64,000 nt of DNA from assembly GCF_033807535.1 (NCBI RefSeq), contig NZ_CP136856.1, positions 615,001 through 679,000 on the forward strand. The letters are read 5' to 3'. Below, piece after piece: positions 36,628 through 43,920 of the stretch. The translations under genes were made by a program, and so were the position numbers. The DNA comes from Oceanisphaera sp. IT1-181 (GTDB lineage: Bacteria; Pseudomonadota; Gammaproteobacteria; Enterobacterales; Aeromonadaceae). Positions within the stretch are counted from its first letter, which is position 1, and each line of letters starts with the position of its first letter. The notes beneath the pieces were generated by a model. It had not been told where the DNA came from, did no database searches, and was given only the letters and a program-made list of their open reading frames with translations.

Positions 36628-37452
36628 ATGCTGCTCACCGACAGTCATTGCCACTTTGATTTTGCCGCCTTTGGTCCTGATTCGGGCACAGAGCGAGCCG
36701 AACACTGGCTGCGGGCACAAGCGGTAGGCGTGCATCGTTTAGTGATCCCTGGGATCGAAGCTGCACAATGGCCGACGCTACCTAAGTTGTGTGCGGCACA
36801 TAACGGGCTTTATTACGCATTAGGCCTGCATCCCTGGTGGTTGGCTAAGGCCGAGAGCGCGCTAGAAAAAACCAACAGCGGGTTAGCTAATGCAGCTCTA
36901 GATTGGCCAAGCGAACTGACAGCCGCGCTTGAGCGTGCCAAAGACGATCCACGCTGGGTGGCGGTAGGAGAGATTGGGCTGGATAAGCATTTACCACTGG
37001 CGTTAGAGCAACAAGAAGCTGCATTTATTACTCAGCTAAAACTGGCCATTGAATATCAAAAGCCGGTGATCATACACAGTAACGGCACCCACGACCGCGT
37101 TTTAAAATGGCTGCGGCGGTATCCCGTCATCGGCGGCGTGGTGCACGGTTTTTCTGGCTCTAGACAGCAAGCGGAAACTTTCTGGCAGCTTGGGCTACAC
37201 ATCGGTGTCGGTGGCACCATTACTTACTCCCGCGCCAATAAAACCCGCCAAGCCATAGCTGCCTTGCCGATAGAGGCGCTAGTGTTAGAAACCGATGCCC
37301 CTGATATGCCGCTTAGTGGATTTCAAGGTCAGCCTAATCATCCCACTCAGTTGCCCTTAGTGCTGAGCGCCTTGGCTGCACTGCGCCAAACCGATGAAGC
37401 GAACTTAAGCCTACAGCTGGAGCGCAACGTGGAGCGCTTGTTTGGCTGGTAG
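36628..37452 (+). CDS. TatD-family metal-dependent hydrolase (YjjV-like)
   Basis: A 274-residue TIM-barrel hydrolase. It has the N-terminal DSHCHFDF metal motif, VGEIGLDK with the bridging Glu, PVIIHSNGTH, HGFSGS and the LETDAPDMPL C-terminal motif. The family includes nucleases and deacylases; here position between prfC and the deo genes matches E. coli YjjV. Substrate unknown. Confidence 0.92.
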   Translation: MLLTDSHCHFDFAAFGPDSGTERAEHWLRAQAVGVHRLVIPGIEAAQWPTLPKLCAAHNGLYYALGLHPWWLAKAESALEKTNSGLANAALDWPSELTAALERAKDDPRWVAVGEIGLDKHLPLALEQQEAAFITQLKLAIEYQKPVIIHSNGTHDRVLKWLRRYPVIGGVVHGFSGSRQQAETFWQLGLHIGVGGTITYSRANKTRQAIAALPIEALVLETDAPDMPLSGFQGQPNHPTQLPLVLSALAALRQTDEANLSLQLERNVERLFGW

Positions 37453-37530
37453 CGTTAGCTATTCGCACTGGCAGGTAGCTCGTTCCTTTCGGCCATTCTG
37501 ATATGCTGATAAAAATAGTGGGAGTTGTAT

Positions 37531-38400
37531 ATGAAGCAGTCTAATTTGTCTTTAGCTGCTGCCGCAAGGCAAGCGCTTTTTTCCGCAGCAAGGCAAGCCT
37601 TGGCCATGATGGACTTAACCAGCCTTAATGATGACGATACCGAACACAGCATTCAGGCGCTCTGCCAACAAGCGGCCACGCCCTTTGGTAATGTGGCGGC
37701 TATTTGCGTCTATCCGCGCTTTATCAAAACGGCTCAAGCTGCCTTACATACGTTAGGACTTAGCGAGCAAGTGGCCATCGCTACTGTGGTTAACTTTCCC
37801 CGTGGCTTAGATAGCATCGCTCAAGCTGAGCAAGATATTCGCGGCGCCATTACCGCCGGTGCCCAAGAGATAGACTTGGTTCTGCCTTATCAACAACTGA
37901 TGGCGGGCGATAACGCTTTTGCACTGGCCATGGTGCAAGCGGCTAAGGCGGTGTGCGTTAAGGCGAGCCCCGAGCCACACATGGATAAACCAGTGCTTGA
38001 TAAAACTAAGCTTAATAAATCAGTGTCATTAAAAGTCATTATCGAAAGTGGTGAGCTAGCCACGGCGGCACTTATCACGCAAGCCAGCGAACTGGCCATT
38101 AAAGGTGGCGCGGACTTTATTAAAACCTCCACTGGTAAAGTGGCGGTGAATGCTACTTTAAATGCAGCTGAGCTGATGCTGATAGCCATTCGTGATAGCG
38201 GCCAAAACGTCGGCTTTAAAGCCGCAGGGGGCGTGCGTACCGCTCAAGATGCCCAGCAGTATTTACAATTGGCTGCGCGTATTATGGGAAAAGATTGGCT
38301 AACGCCGACTCACATGAGATTTGGTGCCTCTAGCCTATTGGCGCAACTGTTAAATACATTGGATGAACAGCCAACAGTGCCATCGGCGACGGGCTATTAA
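37531..38400 (+). CDS. deoC: Deoxyribose-phosphate aldolase
   Basis: Splits 2-deoxyribose-5-phosphate into glyceraldehyde-3-phosphate and acetaldehyde in deoxynucleoside catabolism. The 289-residue protein contains the Schiff-base Lys in GGADFIKTSTGK and the partner residues of AAGGVRTAQDA. It is about 30 residues longer than the E. coli enzyme, largely because of a charged insertion near residue 150 (EPHMDKPVLDKTKLNKSVSL). The start is ATG at 37531, with GGGAG six bases upstream. It begins the deoC-deoB-deoD run; deoA is absent here. Confidence 0.95.
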   Translation: MKQSNLSLAAAARQALFSAARQALAMMDLTSLNDDDTEHSIQALCQQAATPFGNVAAICVYPRFIKTAQAALHTLGLSEQVAIATVVNFPRGLDSIAQAEQDIRGAITAGAQEIDLVLPYQQLMAGDNAFALAMVQAAKAVCVKASPEPHMDKPVLDKTKLNKSVSLKVIIESGELATAALITQASELAIKGGADFIKTSTGKVAVNATLNAAELMLIAIRDSGQNVGFKAAGGVRTAQDAQQYLQLAARIMGKDWLTPTHMRFGASSLLAQLLNTLDEQPTVPSATGY

Positions 38401-38450
38401 GACAATTTATTTAAGACTGAGCTAGCGCCTAACTCGTACAAGGAAACCTT

Positions 38451-39719
38451 ATGAAACGTGCAGTGGTATTAGTACTCGACTCTTTTGGTATTGGCGGCGC
38501 ACTGGATGCGGCCGAGTTTGGCGATCAAGGTGCCGACACCTTGGGCAGCATTGCCTTGGCTTGTGCCGAAGGCCGAGCTGATCTTGCTGATGCCAATGGC
38601 AGTCAGCATAGAAGCGGCCCTTTGCTGCTACCTAATCTAGCCAAGTTAGGCTTGTTTCATGCCCACCTTGCCAGCACCGGCCAAGTGGCAGCAGGGGTGA
38701 GCTTGCCCGATAGCGTTATCGGCAGTTATGGCCATGCTCAAGAAATCTCATCAGGCAAAGACACGCCATCTGGCCACTGGGAATTAGCAGGAGTGCCGGT
38801 ATTGTTCGACTGGGGTTATTTTTTAGATACTGAACATAGCTTTCCGGCCTCACTAGTGGCGGATCTCATTGCTCAAGCCAAATTGCCGGGCATATTAGGT
38901 AACTGCCATGCCTCTGGTACCACTATCTTGGAACAGTTAGGCGAAGAGCATGTGCGCACTGGCCAGCCGATTTGCTATACCTCCGCCGATTCGGTGTTTC
39001 AGATTGCGGCTCATGAACAGCACTTTGGCCTAGCGCGCTTATATGAAGTGTGTGAAGTAGCCCGCGAGCTATTAATGCCCTACAACATAGCACGCGTGAT
39101 AGCGCGGCCCTTTGTTGGTGGCGAAAAGGTTGGTGGCGAAGAGTTTGGCCAAACACCAGCGGACTTTGTTCGCACCGGTAATCGTCGTGACTACAGCATT
39201 ACGCCACCGGCACCCACAGTGCTCGATAAATTGGCGACGGAGCGCCAAGGCCAAGTAGTGTCGATTGGTAAAATTGCCGATATTTATGCCCACTCGGGTA
39301 TTACAAAAAAGGTGAAAGCCACCGGCTTGAATGCCTTGTTTGATGCATCGTTGGCTGAGCTCGCATGCGCAGGCGATAATACCTTGATCATGACTAACTT
39401 CGTGGATTTCGACTCTAGCTTCGGCCACAGGCGCGACATTGCCGGTTATGCAGCCGAGTTAGAGGCCTTTGATCGCCGTCTGCCTGAATTATTAGCGCAA
39501 CTTAAACCTAACGATCTCTTGATCCTTACCGCCGATCACGGCTGTGACCCTAGCTGGCCCGGTACCGAGCACACCCGCGAACAAGTACCGGTATTGTGTA
39601 TAGGTGCAAGATTAACGGCCGGATCTTTAGGCCCGCGCGATACCTTCGCCGACATCGGCCAAAGCCTAGCCCAGTACTTTGGCACCAGCCCCATGGACTA
39701 CGGTACTTCGTTTTTGTGA
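38451..39719 (+). CDS. deoB: Phosphopentomutase
   Basis: Interconverts (deoxy)ribose-1-phosphate and the 5-phosphate, linking nucleoside phosphorolysis to DeoC. The alkaline-phosphatase-fold 422-residue protein has VLDSFGIGGALDA at the N-terminus, SGKDTPSGHWE, and the metal sites TADHGCDPSWPGTEHTRE near the C-terminus. It lies between deoC and deoD, and the three genes probably form one operon. Confidence 0.97.
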   Translation: MKRAVVLVLDSFGIGGALDAAEFGDQGADTLGSIALACAEGRADLADANGSQHRSGPLLLPNLAKLGLFHAHLASTGQVAAGVSLPDSVIGSYGHAQEISSGKDTPSGHWELAGVPVLFDWGYFLDTEHSFPASLVADLIAQAKLPGILGNCHASGTTILEQLGEEHVRTGQPICYTSADSVFQIAAHEQHFGLARLYEVCEVARELLMPYNIARVIARPFVGGEKVGGEEFGQTPADFVRTGNRRDYSITPPAPTVLDKLATERQGQVVSIGKIADIYAHSGITKKVKATGLNALFDASLAELACAGDNTLIMTNFVDFDSSFGHRRDIAGYAAELEAFDRRLPELLAQLKPNDLLILTADHGCDPSWPGTEHTREQVPVLCIGARLTAGSLGPRDTFADIGQSLAQYFGTSPMDYGTSFL

Positions 39720-39830
39720 AAGGCGGCCATACGCGATACGTATCACGCGTTACGTTAAGGCTAACACTCTCTTTTTTTGACTTACAGCGTATGGCGTAAA
39801 GCGTACCGCTACTTGCGACAGGAACCTATC

Positions 39831-40550
39831 ATGGCGACTCCTCATATTAATGCCGAGCGGGGCGATTTTGCCGATACCATTTTAATGCCGGGCGATCCGC
39901 TGCGCGCACAATACATAGCCGATACCTTCTTAACTGACGTTAAACAGGTTAACGAAGTGCGCAATATGTTGGGTTTTACAGGTCGCTATAAAGGCCGTGC
40001 GGTGTCGGTAATGGGCCATGGCATGGGCATACCTTCGGTGTCGATCTATGCCAAAGAATTGATCACCGAGTTTGGCGTGCAGACTTTGATCCGCGTCGGA
40101 TCCTGCGGCGCGGTGCGTGACGATGTTCAGCTGCGGGATCTGGTGATCGGCTTAGGTGCTAGTACGGATTCTAAGGTGAACCGCATGCGTTTTATGGATC
40201 ATGACTTGGCCGCATTGGCGGACTTTGATCTAGTGAGTAATGCAGTAGCGGCGGCCAAAACCTGCCAAGTACCGGTTAAGGTGGGGAATTTATTTTCTGC
40301 AGATTTGTTTTATTCACCTCAGCCAGAACTGTTCGAGCTAATGAAACAATACGGGATCTTAGGCGTAGAGATGGAAGCGGCAGGTTTATATGGCGTGGCC
40401 GCCCAATACGGCGCCCGCGCCGTGACCTTATGTACGGTATCGGATCATATTCTGCGCAAAGAAGCGCTCAGCTCAATGGATCGACAAAATACCTTCAACG
40501 ATATGATAGAAGTGGCGCTGGAGTCGGTGCTGTTGGGAAATGCAGTTTAG
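39831..40550 (+). CDS. deoD: Purine-nucleoside phosphorylase (DeoD type)
   Basis: Phosphorolytically cleaves purine (deoxy)nucleosides. The 239-residue product, the usual DeoD length, starts MATPHINAERGDFAD and shows LMPGDPLRAQYIADTFL, the RVGSCGA motif and VEMEAAGLYGVA. The start was chosen at 39831 because homology begins there; upstream in-frame codons are non-homologous. The gene ends the deo run and is followed by a hairpin terminator. Confidence 0.97.
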   Translation: MATPHINAERGDFADTILMPGDPLRAQYIADTFLTDVKQVNEVRNMLGFTGRYKGRAVSVMGHGMGIPSVSIYAKELITEFGVQTLIRVGSCGAVRDDVQLRDLVIGLGASTDSKVNRMRFMDHDLAALADFDLVSNAVAAAKTCQVPVKVGNLFSADLFYSPQPELFELMKQYGILGVEMEAAGLYGVAAQYGARAVTLCTVSDHILRKEALSSMDRQNTFNDMIEVALESVLLGNAV

Positions 40551-40554
40551 CGCG

Positions 40555-40735
40555 TCGGTGGAGGCAAGCCTGCTGCCTCTTTAGCTTCAGCCTAAATTAA
40601 TGTTATGAGTGCAGAAAAATATCTAATCTACTCGTCCGTAGCTGCGGTCTGGATTAGTTCAAAAAATTCCGCTGAAGCGGAACTGCCGAATAAATTGGCA
40701 GGCTACAAAACAGCGTTAATTACGCATCGTGATTA
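40555..40735 (+). repeat. Duplicated intergenic segment, copy A (next to deoD)
   Basis: GTCGGTGGAGGCAAGCCTGC through CAGCGTTAATTACG..CGTGATTA closely matches 41907-42082, with substitutions. It includes the deoD terminator hairpin, a TTCCGCTGAAGCGGAA palindrome and TGCCGAATAAATTGGCA. The other copy lies next to smp. Together they flank the 116-codon gene at 41287-41637. Confidence 0.75.
40561..40583 (+). terminator. Weak Rho-independent terminator of deoD
   Basis: GAGGCA-AGCCTGC-TGCCTC followed by TTT, 10 bp after the deoD stop. The same hairpin recurs at about 41912-41934 within the duplicated segment. Confidence 0.7.
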
Positions 40736-40792
40736 TCTTTGCGTGCGTTCTGTGTACTTGCGTGGCAAAAATTATTGAGACTTTTATGACGC

Positions 40793-40995
40793 GCGTTAGC
40801 GCCACAGGTTGTGTTGGGCGGTAGATAAAGGATTATTCGCGAGTTGCAGGAGTAAGAAGCCTAGCGGTTGCTCGTCTTAGTACAAGGGGCGAACATGAGT
40901 GAATGCGGGTATGTTATCCGCTACTGCTGCTGTTATTGCTTCGGGTTCGAGAGCTGGTGCTGCTGTCGCTCTGATTCCGCTTCTGCTACCTGAGA
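40793..40995 (-). pseudogene. Decayed fragment of smp (YtjB-like) gene
   Basis: GCGCCACAGGTTGTGTTGGG and the following bases up to about 40920 match the 3' part of the intact smp gene (around 42292-42420) at roughly three-quarters identity, with frame-disrupting changes. The deleted part corresponds to the C-terminal membrane segment. It is interpreted as a relic created by the duplication that also produced the repeated segment at 40555. Confidence 0.65.
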
Positions 40996-41286
40996 TGTAG
41001 CCAATCAGTGCCCATATTCGCCGTATTACATTCCTACCGAAATGAGCCAAAGCTGCCCGATTGATGCTTATTTTTCACGAGTTGCCTAAAAATAAGCATC
41101 AATCCTTGGTTATGTAGCTGTTTCCAGCATATTTCATTACTGAAAAGGTCAAGCAACGTATATTTTTTCTTTAAGGGTCGTTATTGGCGCTTATTTAATA
41201 TGGGTGGTTCGTTAGGACATATTAGGTTGTGCTTGTTGGGACTTGACAGGGATCCTTGAAGACAACTTAGTTTCGCTGGCATGAGG
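40996..41286. other. Unassigned intergenic DNA
   Basis: About 290 bp with no recognised gene or signal. An imperfect inverted pair, GATGCTTATTTTTCACG near 41062 and AAAAATAAGCATCAATCC near 41088, could form a hairpin downstream of the 41287-41637 gene and act as its terminator. Confidence 0.4.
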
Positions 41287-41637
41287 CTATTTCACGCTCA
41301 CGAATATTCGGAAGGGCTCAGCCTCGATTGCGCGCATTAATTGGCCGACCCGAATCTCGTACTGCCGCGCCTGCGTAGTGAAAGAGATCTCTTCGCGTGC
41401 ATCGGCAACGTCAAGGACGGTAACTACGGTGTTTACGCCCTCAAGCATCTGGATCTTAGCCTGCTGATTTGCGCCGGTACGCATGAGGTAGCAGAGCACA
41501 TCATCTGGTGGTGCTTCGCCCTTAATTTCCACAGAGGTCGCGCCGTGCGCGAAGCGTATTTCAGTACATTCTTCAGTGGCATATGCCCCAAAGGACAGTA
41601 TGCAGATGCCGAGCATTATGTTTGACAAGCTTCTCAT
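41287..41637 (-). CDS. Small secreted protein, possible g-type lysozyme inhibitor-like
   Basis: A 116-residue protein with a signal peptide (IMLGICILSFGAYA|TEE). The mature part shows IRFAHGATSVEIKGE near its start and YEIRVGQLMRAIEAEPFRIFVSVK at the end. The RFA-G-TS..I-G and YEIRVGQ-R patterns resemble, from memory, periplasmic inhibitors of g-type lysozyme (PliG/PliI-like), which protect against host or predator lysozyme. The similarity is weak and the family assignment is tentative. Two cysteines could form a disulphide. It is a single gene, flanked by duplicated DNA, so it may have been acquired. Confidence 0.65.
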   Translation of the reverse strand: MRSLSNIMLGICILSFGAYATEECTEIRFAHGATSVEIKGEAPPDDVLCYLMRTGANQQAKIQMLEGVNTVVTVLDVADAREEISFTTQARQYEIRVGQLMRAIEAEPFRIFVSVK

Positions 41638-41906
41638 GACATTTCTCCCACAAAGCGATGACCAAGCCGATTTCTTTCCTCATTATTGTAGGCAAACAAT
41701 AACTGTGTGGGGATGGATGGGGCTAGAGAGATTGCTTGATAACGGAAGGCATTCCGATGGCTACAGAACGATTTATTGTGCAGCGGCTGCCTTGTCGTTC
41801 TGAGATGTCGACCATTTTGGAGGCATTGAATACTAACTCCAATTACAAAAATCACAGAAACAATAGCTTAAGTTGCATCACAAACGATGAGTGTCATTAC
41901 ATTAGA
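41638..41906. other. Upstream region of the small secreted protein gene
   Basis: About 270 bp without a convincing gene; it should contain the promoter of the minus-strand gene. The 115-codon plus-strand ORF 41736-42083 runs through hairpin-rich repeat DNA and is not called. Confidence 0.4.
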
Positions 41907-42082
41907 GTCGGTGGAGGCAAGCCTGCTGCCTCTTTAGCTTCAGCCCAATTAGCGTACTCAGTACTGAATGTCATCTACTCGAACGTAACCGTAGCCTTCA
42001 TGAGCACCAAAAATTCCGCTGAGGCGGAACTGCCGAATAAATTGGCAGACTACAAAACAGCGTTAATTGCTAGTCGTGATTA
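41907..42082 (+). repeat. Duplicated intergenic segment, copy B (next to smp)
   Basis: Corresponds to 40555-40735: the same GAGGCA..TGCCTC hairpin, the TTCCGCTGAGGCGGAA palindrome and TGCCGAATAAATTGGCA. Differences are scattered substitutions and short indels. Confidence 0.75.
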
Positions 42083-42153
42083 ACGGGCTCGGTGATAACG
42101 AATAGCTGCACAATTGAGAGTCGGGTACTGATTTAAAAAATTCGTTTTGATCT

Positions 42154-42885
42154 TTATTTTTCTGTGCCTTCCGTGGCACTAAGTCTTGAGTCTCTTAATG
42201 CTCGGCGCTGGCGCCAGTGTTGTATGCCCATGCCTAATAACAAGCCGAACACTAAGCACAAAGGGAATAACCAACTTAAATGATGCTCTAGCTGGCGCCA
42301 CAGGCTGTGTTGGACGAGGGATAAAGGATTGCTGGCTAGTTGCAGTCGTAAGAAACCCAGCGGCTGGTCTTCTTGATATAAGGGACGCACGTAAGTGAGA
42401 GCGGGTGTTTTATTCACTATAGAAGCTGGTTTTTTAGCTTCAACTGAAGGCTCTTTAGACTCGGCTTGTGTCTCAACTTTTGCCTTAGCTTCTTGCTCAG
42501 CTTTTTCCTTCAGTGGGGTATCTTCTTCCTCTGCTGGCTCCGCCACTGATTCCGCTAACAGGTGACCATCGTTGCTGTAGAGCTGTGCGGAACTAACAAG
42601 CTCGGCTGCGGCCAGCTCTGTGACTAAGCGCTGCGCTTTGGTAGTGTCGTCGGCCAAGAGGGCGCGCACGGCTGCAGGCTCTGCATAATCTACCAAGGGT
42701 TTGGCTAAGGCGTGCTGGGGTAAGGTTTGCCATGCGTAGCCTAATTTTGCGACCTGCAACCCTTGCCAAGCGGTGAGCAGCAACAGTAATAAAACCAGCA
42801 GCCAGAGCCGCAGTTTAGGGCGAGATAAATGAGGGTAGTGCAGTCTTTTCCACATAGGCCGCAATATTGTCTCTTGCTTGGTCAA
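42154..42885 (-). CDS. smp: Smp/YtjB (AhpA) family membrane protein
   Basis: A 243-residue inner-membrane protein with one N-terminal membrane helix (LRLWLLVLLLLLLTAWQGLQ), a periplasmic part, a low-complexity Glu/Ala/Lys linker at about 118-155 and a C-terminal helix (WLFPLCLVFGLLLGMG). It is adjacent to and divergent from serB, the standard position of smp. The function of the family is poorly understood. The Glu/Lys linker is longer than I would expect. Confidence 0.85.
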   Translation of the reverse strand: MTKQETILRPMWKRLHYPHLSRPKLRLWLLVLLLLLLTAWQGLQVAKLGYAWQTLPQHALAKPLVDYAEPAAVRALLADDTTKAQRLVTELAAAELVSSAQLYSNDGHLLAESVAEPAEEEDTPLKEKAEQEAKAKVETQAESKEPSVEAKKPASIVNKTPALTYVRPLYQEDQPLGFLRLQLASNPLSLVQHSLWRQLEHHLSWLFPLCLVFGLLLGMGIQHWRQRRALRDSRLSATEGTEK

Positions 42886-42936
42886 AAAGCAATACGCTAC
42901 CCTAGCGCTAAGTCTTAGTGAGTAAGGATAAGTTAA

Positions 42937-43920
42937 GTGACACTGTTAATGGATGTTTTGCCCGAGCAGTTAGGGGAATGGACTGACGCATTATCTGGCC
43001 AATCTTATGTTTGGCAGGCTGGAACGCTCGTGTCCGGTCAGTTAGATGCACCAAAAGGGCACTTAGTGCTGCTTGCTGAGCAACTGACTAAGTCTGCGTT
43101 ACAGCAAAGCTTGCAGGTATTGGACGCCGCCGGCGTGCGCGTTGAAGTGGCTAGCCTCAAGCGTATTGCCGAGCGTGAGGTATTAAATTTGCGTTTATCT
43201 GCTTGGTCGCCGGAGTTGAAAGCGCATTTACAAGAAATTGCCACCAGCTGGGATATCGCCTGTGTGCCGGCTTTGCCTAATGGCGCACAGCCCGGTTTAG
43301 TGCTGATGGACATGGACTCCACTGCTATTCAGATTGAGTGCATTGATGAGATAGCGCTGTTGGCTGGTGTGGGTGAAGAAGTGGCGGCGGTAACGCGTGC
43401 GGCCATGGAAGGGGCGCTGCCGTTTTCTGAAAGTTTACGTCGTCGGGTCGGCGCATTAGCCGGTGCCGATGCGGCAATTATCGACCAAGTGATCGCTAAG
43501 ATGCCCTTAATGCCCGGTTTGCTGACGCTGGTGGCAGGCTTAAAAGCCATGGGGTGGAAAGTGGCTTTGGCGTCTGGCGGCTTTACGCCTTTTACTGGTC
43601 ACCTTCGTCAAACCTTAGGCTTGGATGCAGATTTTGCTAATACCTTAGAAATTAAAGACGGGCGTTTTACCGGTAAGGTGCTGGGCGATATTGTGGACGC
43701 CGAGGCCAAAGCGCGCATTTTGTGTGAGCTGGCCGAGCGCTATGATATACCGCTCAGCCAGACGGTGGCGGTGGGTGATGGCGCCAACGACTTACTGATG
43801 CTGGCTCAAGCCGGATTAGGTGTGGCGCTGCATGCTAAGCCTTTAGTGCAAGAGCAAGCGCCAGTATGCTTAAACCTGCTTAGCTTGGAAGGGGTGTTGG
43901 GCTTAGTACAGACTGCTTAA
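42937..43920 (+). CDS. serB: Phosphoserine phosphatase
   Basis: A HAD-family enzyme removing phosphate from phosphoserine, the last step of serine synthesis. The 327-residue product has an N-terminal regulatory-type domain, then the catalytic DMDSTAIQIE motif (DxDxT), motif II SGGFTPF and motif III GDGANDLLML. GTG at 42937 is used; ATG at 42949 is possible. Its 3' end overlaps the convergent PilZ gene by 41 bp. Confidence 0.96.
   Translation: MTLLMDVLPEQLGEWTDALSGQSYVWQAGTLVSGQLDAPKGHLVLLAEQLTKSALQQSLQVLDAAGVRVEVASLKRIAEREVLNLRLSAWSPELKAHLQEIATSWDIACVPALPNGAQPGLVLMDMDSTAIQIECIDEIALLAGVGEEVAAVTRAAMEGALPFSESLRRRVGALAGADAAIIDQVIAKMPLMPGLLTLVAGLKAMGWKVALASGGFTPFTGHLRQTLGLDADFANTLEIKDGRFTGKVLGDIVDAEAKARILCELAERYDIPLSQTVAVGDGANDLLMLAQAGLGVALHAKPLVQEQAPVCLNLLSLEGVLGLVQTA

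Noticed and set aside
39720..39830. Possible extended DeoD N-terminus (from 39777)
   Set aside because: DeoD homology begins at MATPHIN (39831), giving the normal 239-residue length; upstream codons fall in a palindromic spacer.
41736..42083. 115-codon plus-strand ORF containing the duplicated segment
   Set aside because: It crosses a terminator hairpin and palindromes, and the first copy of the segment has a stop at the matching position; probably non-coding.
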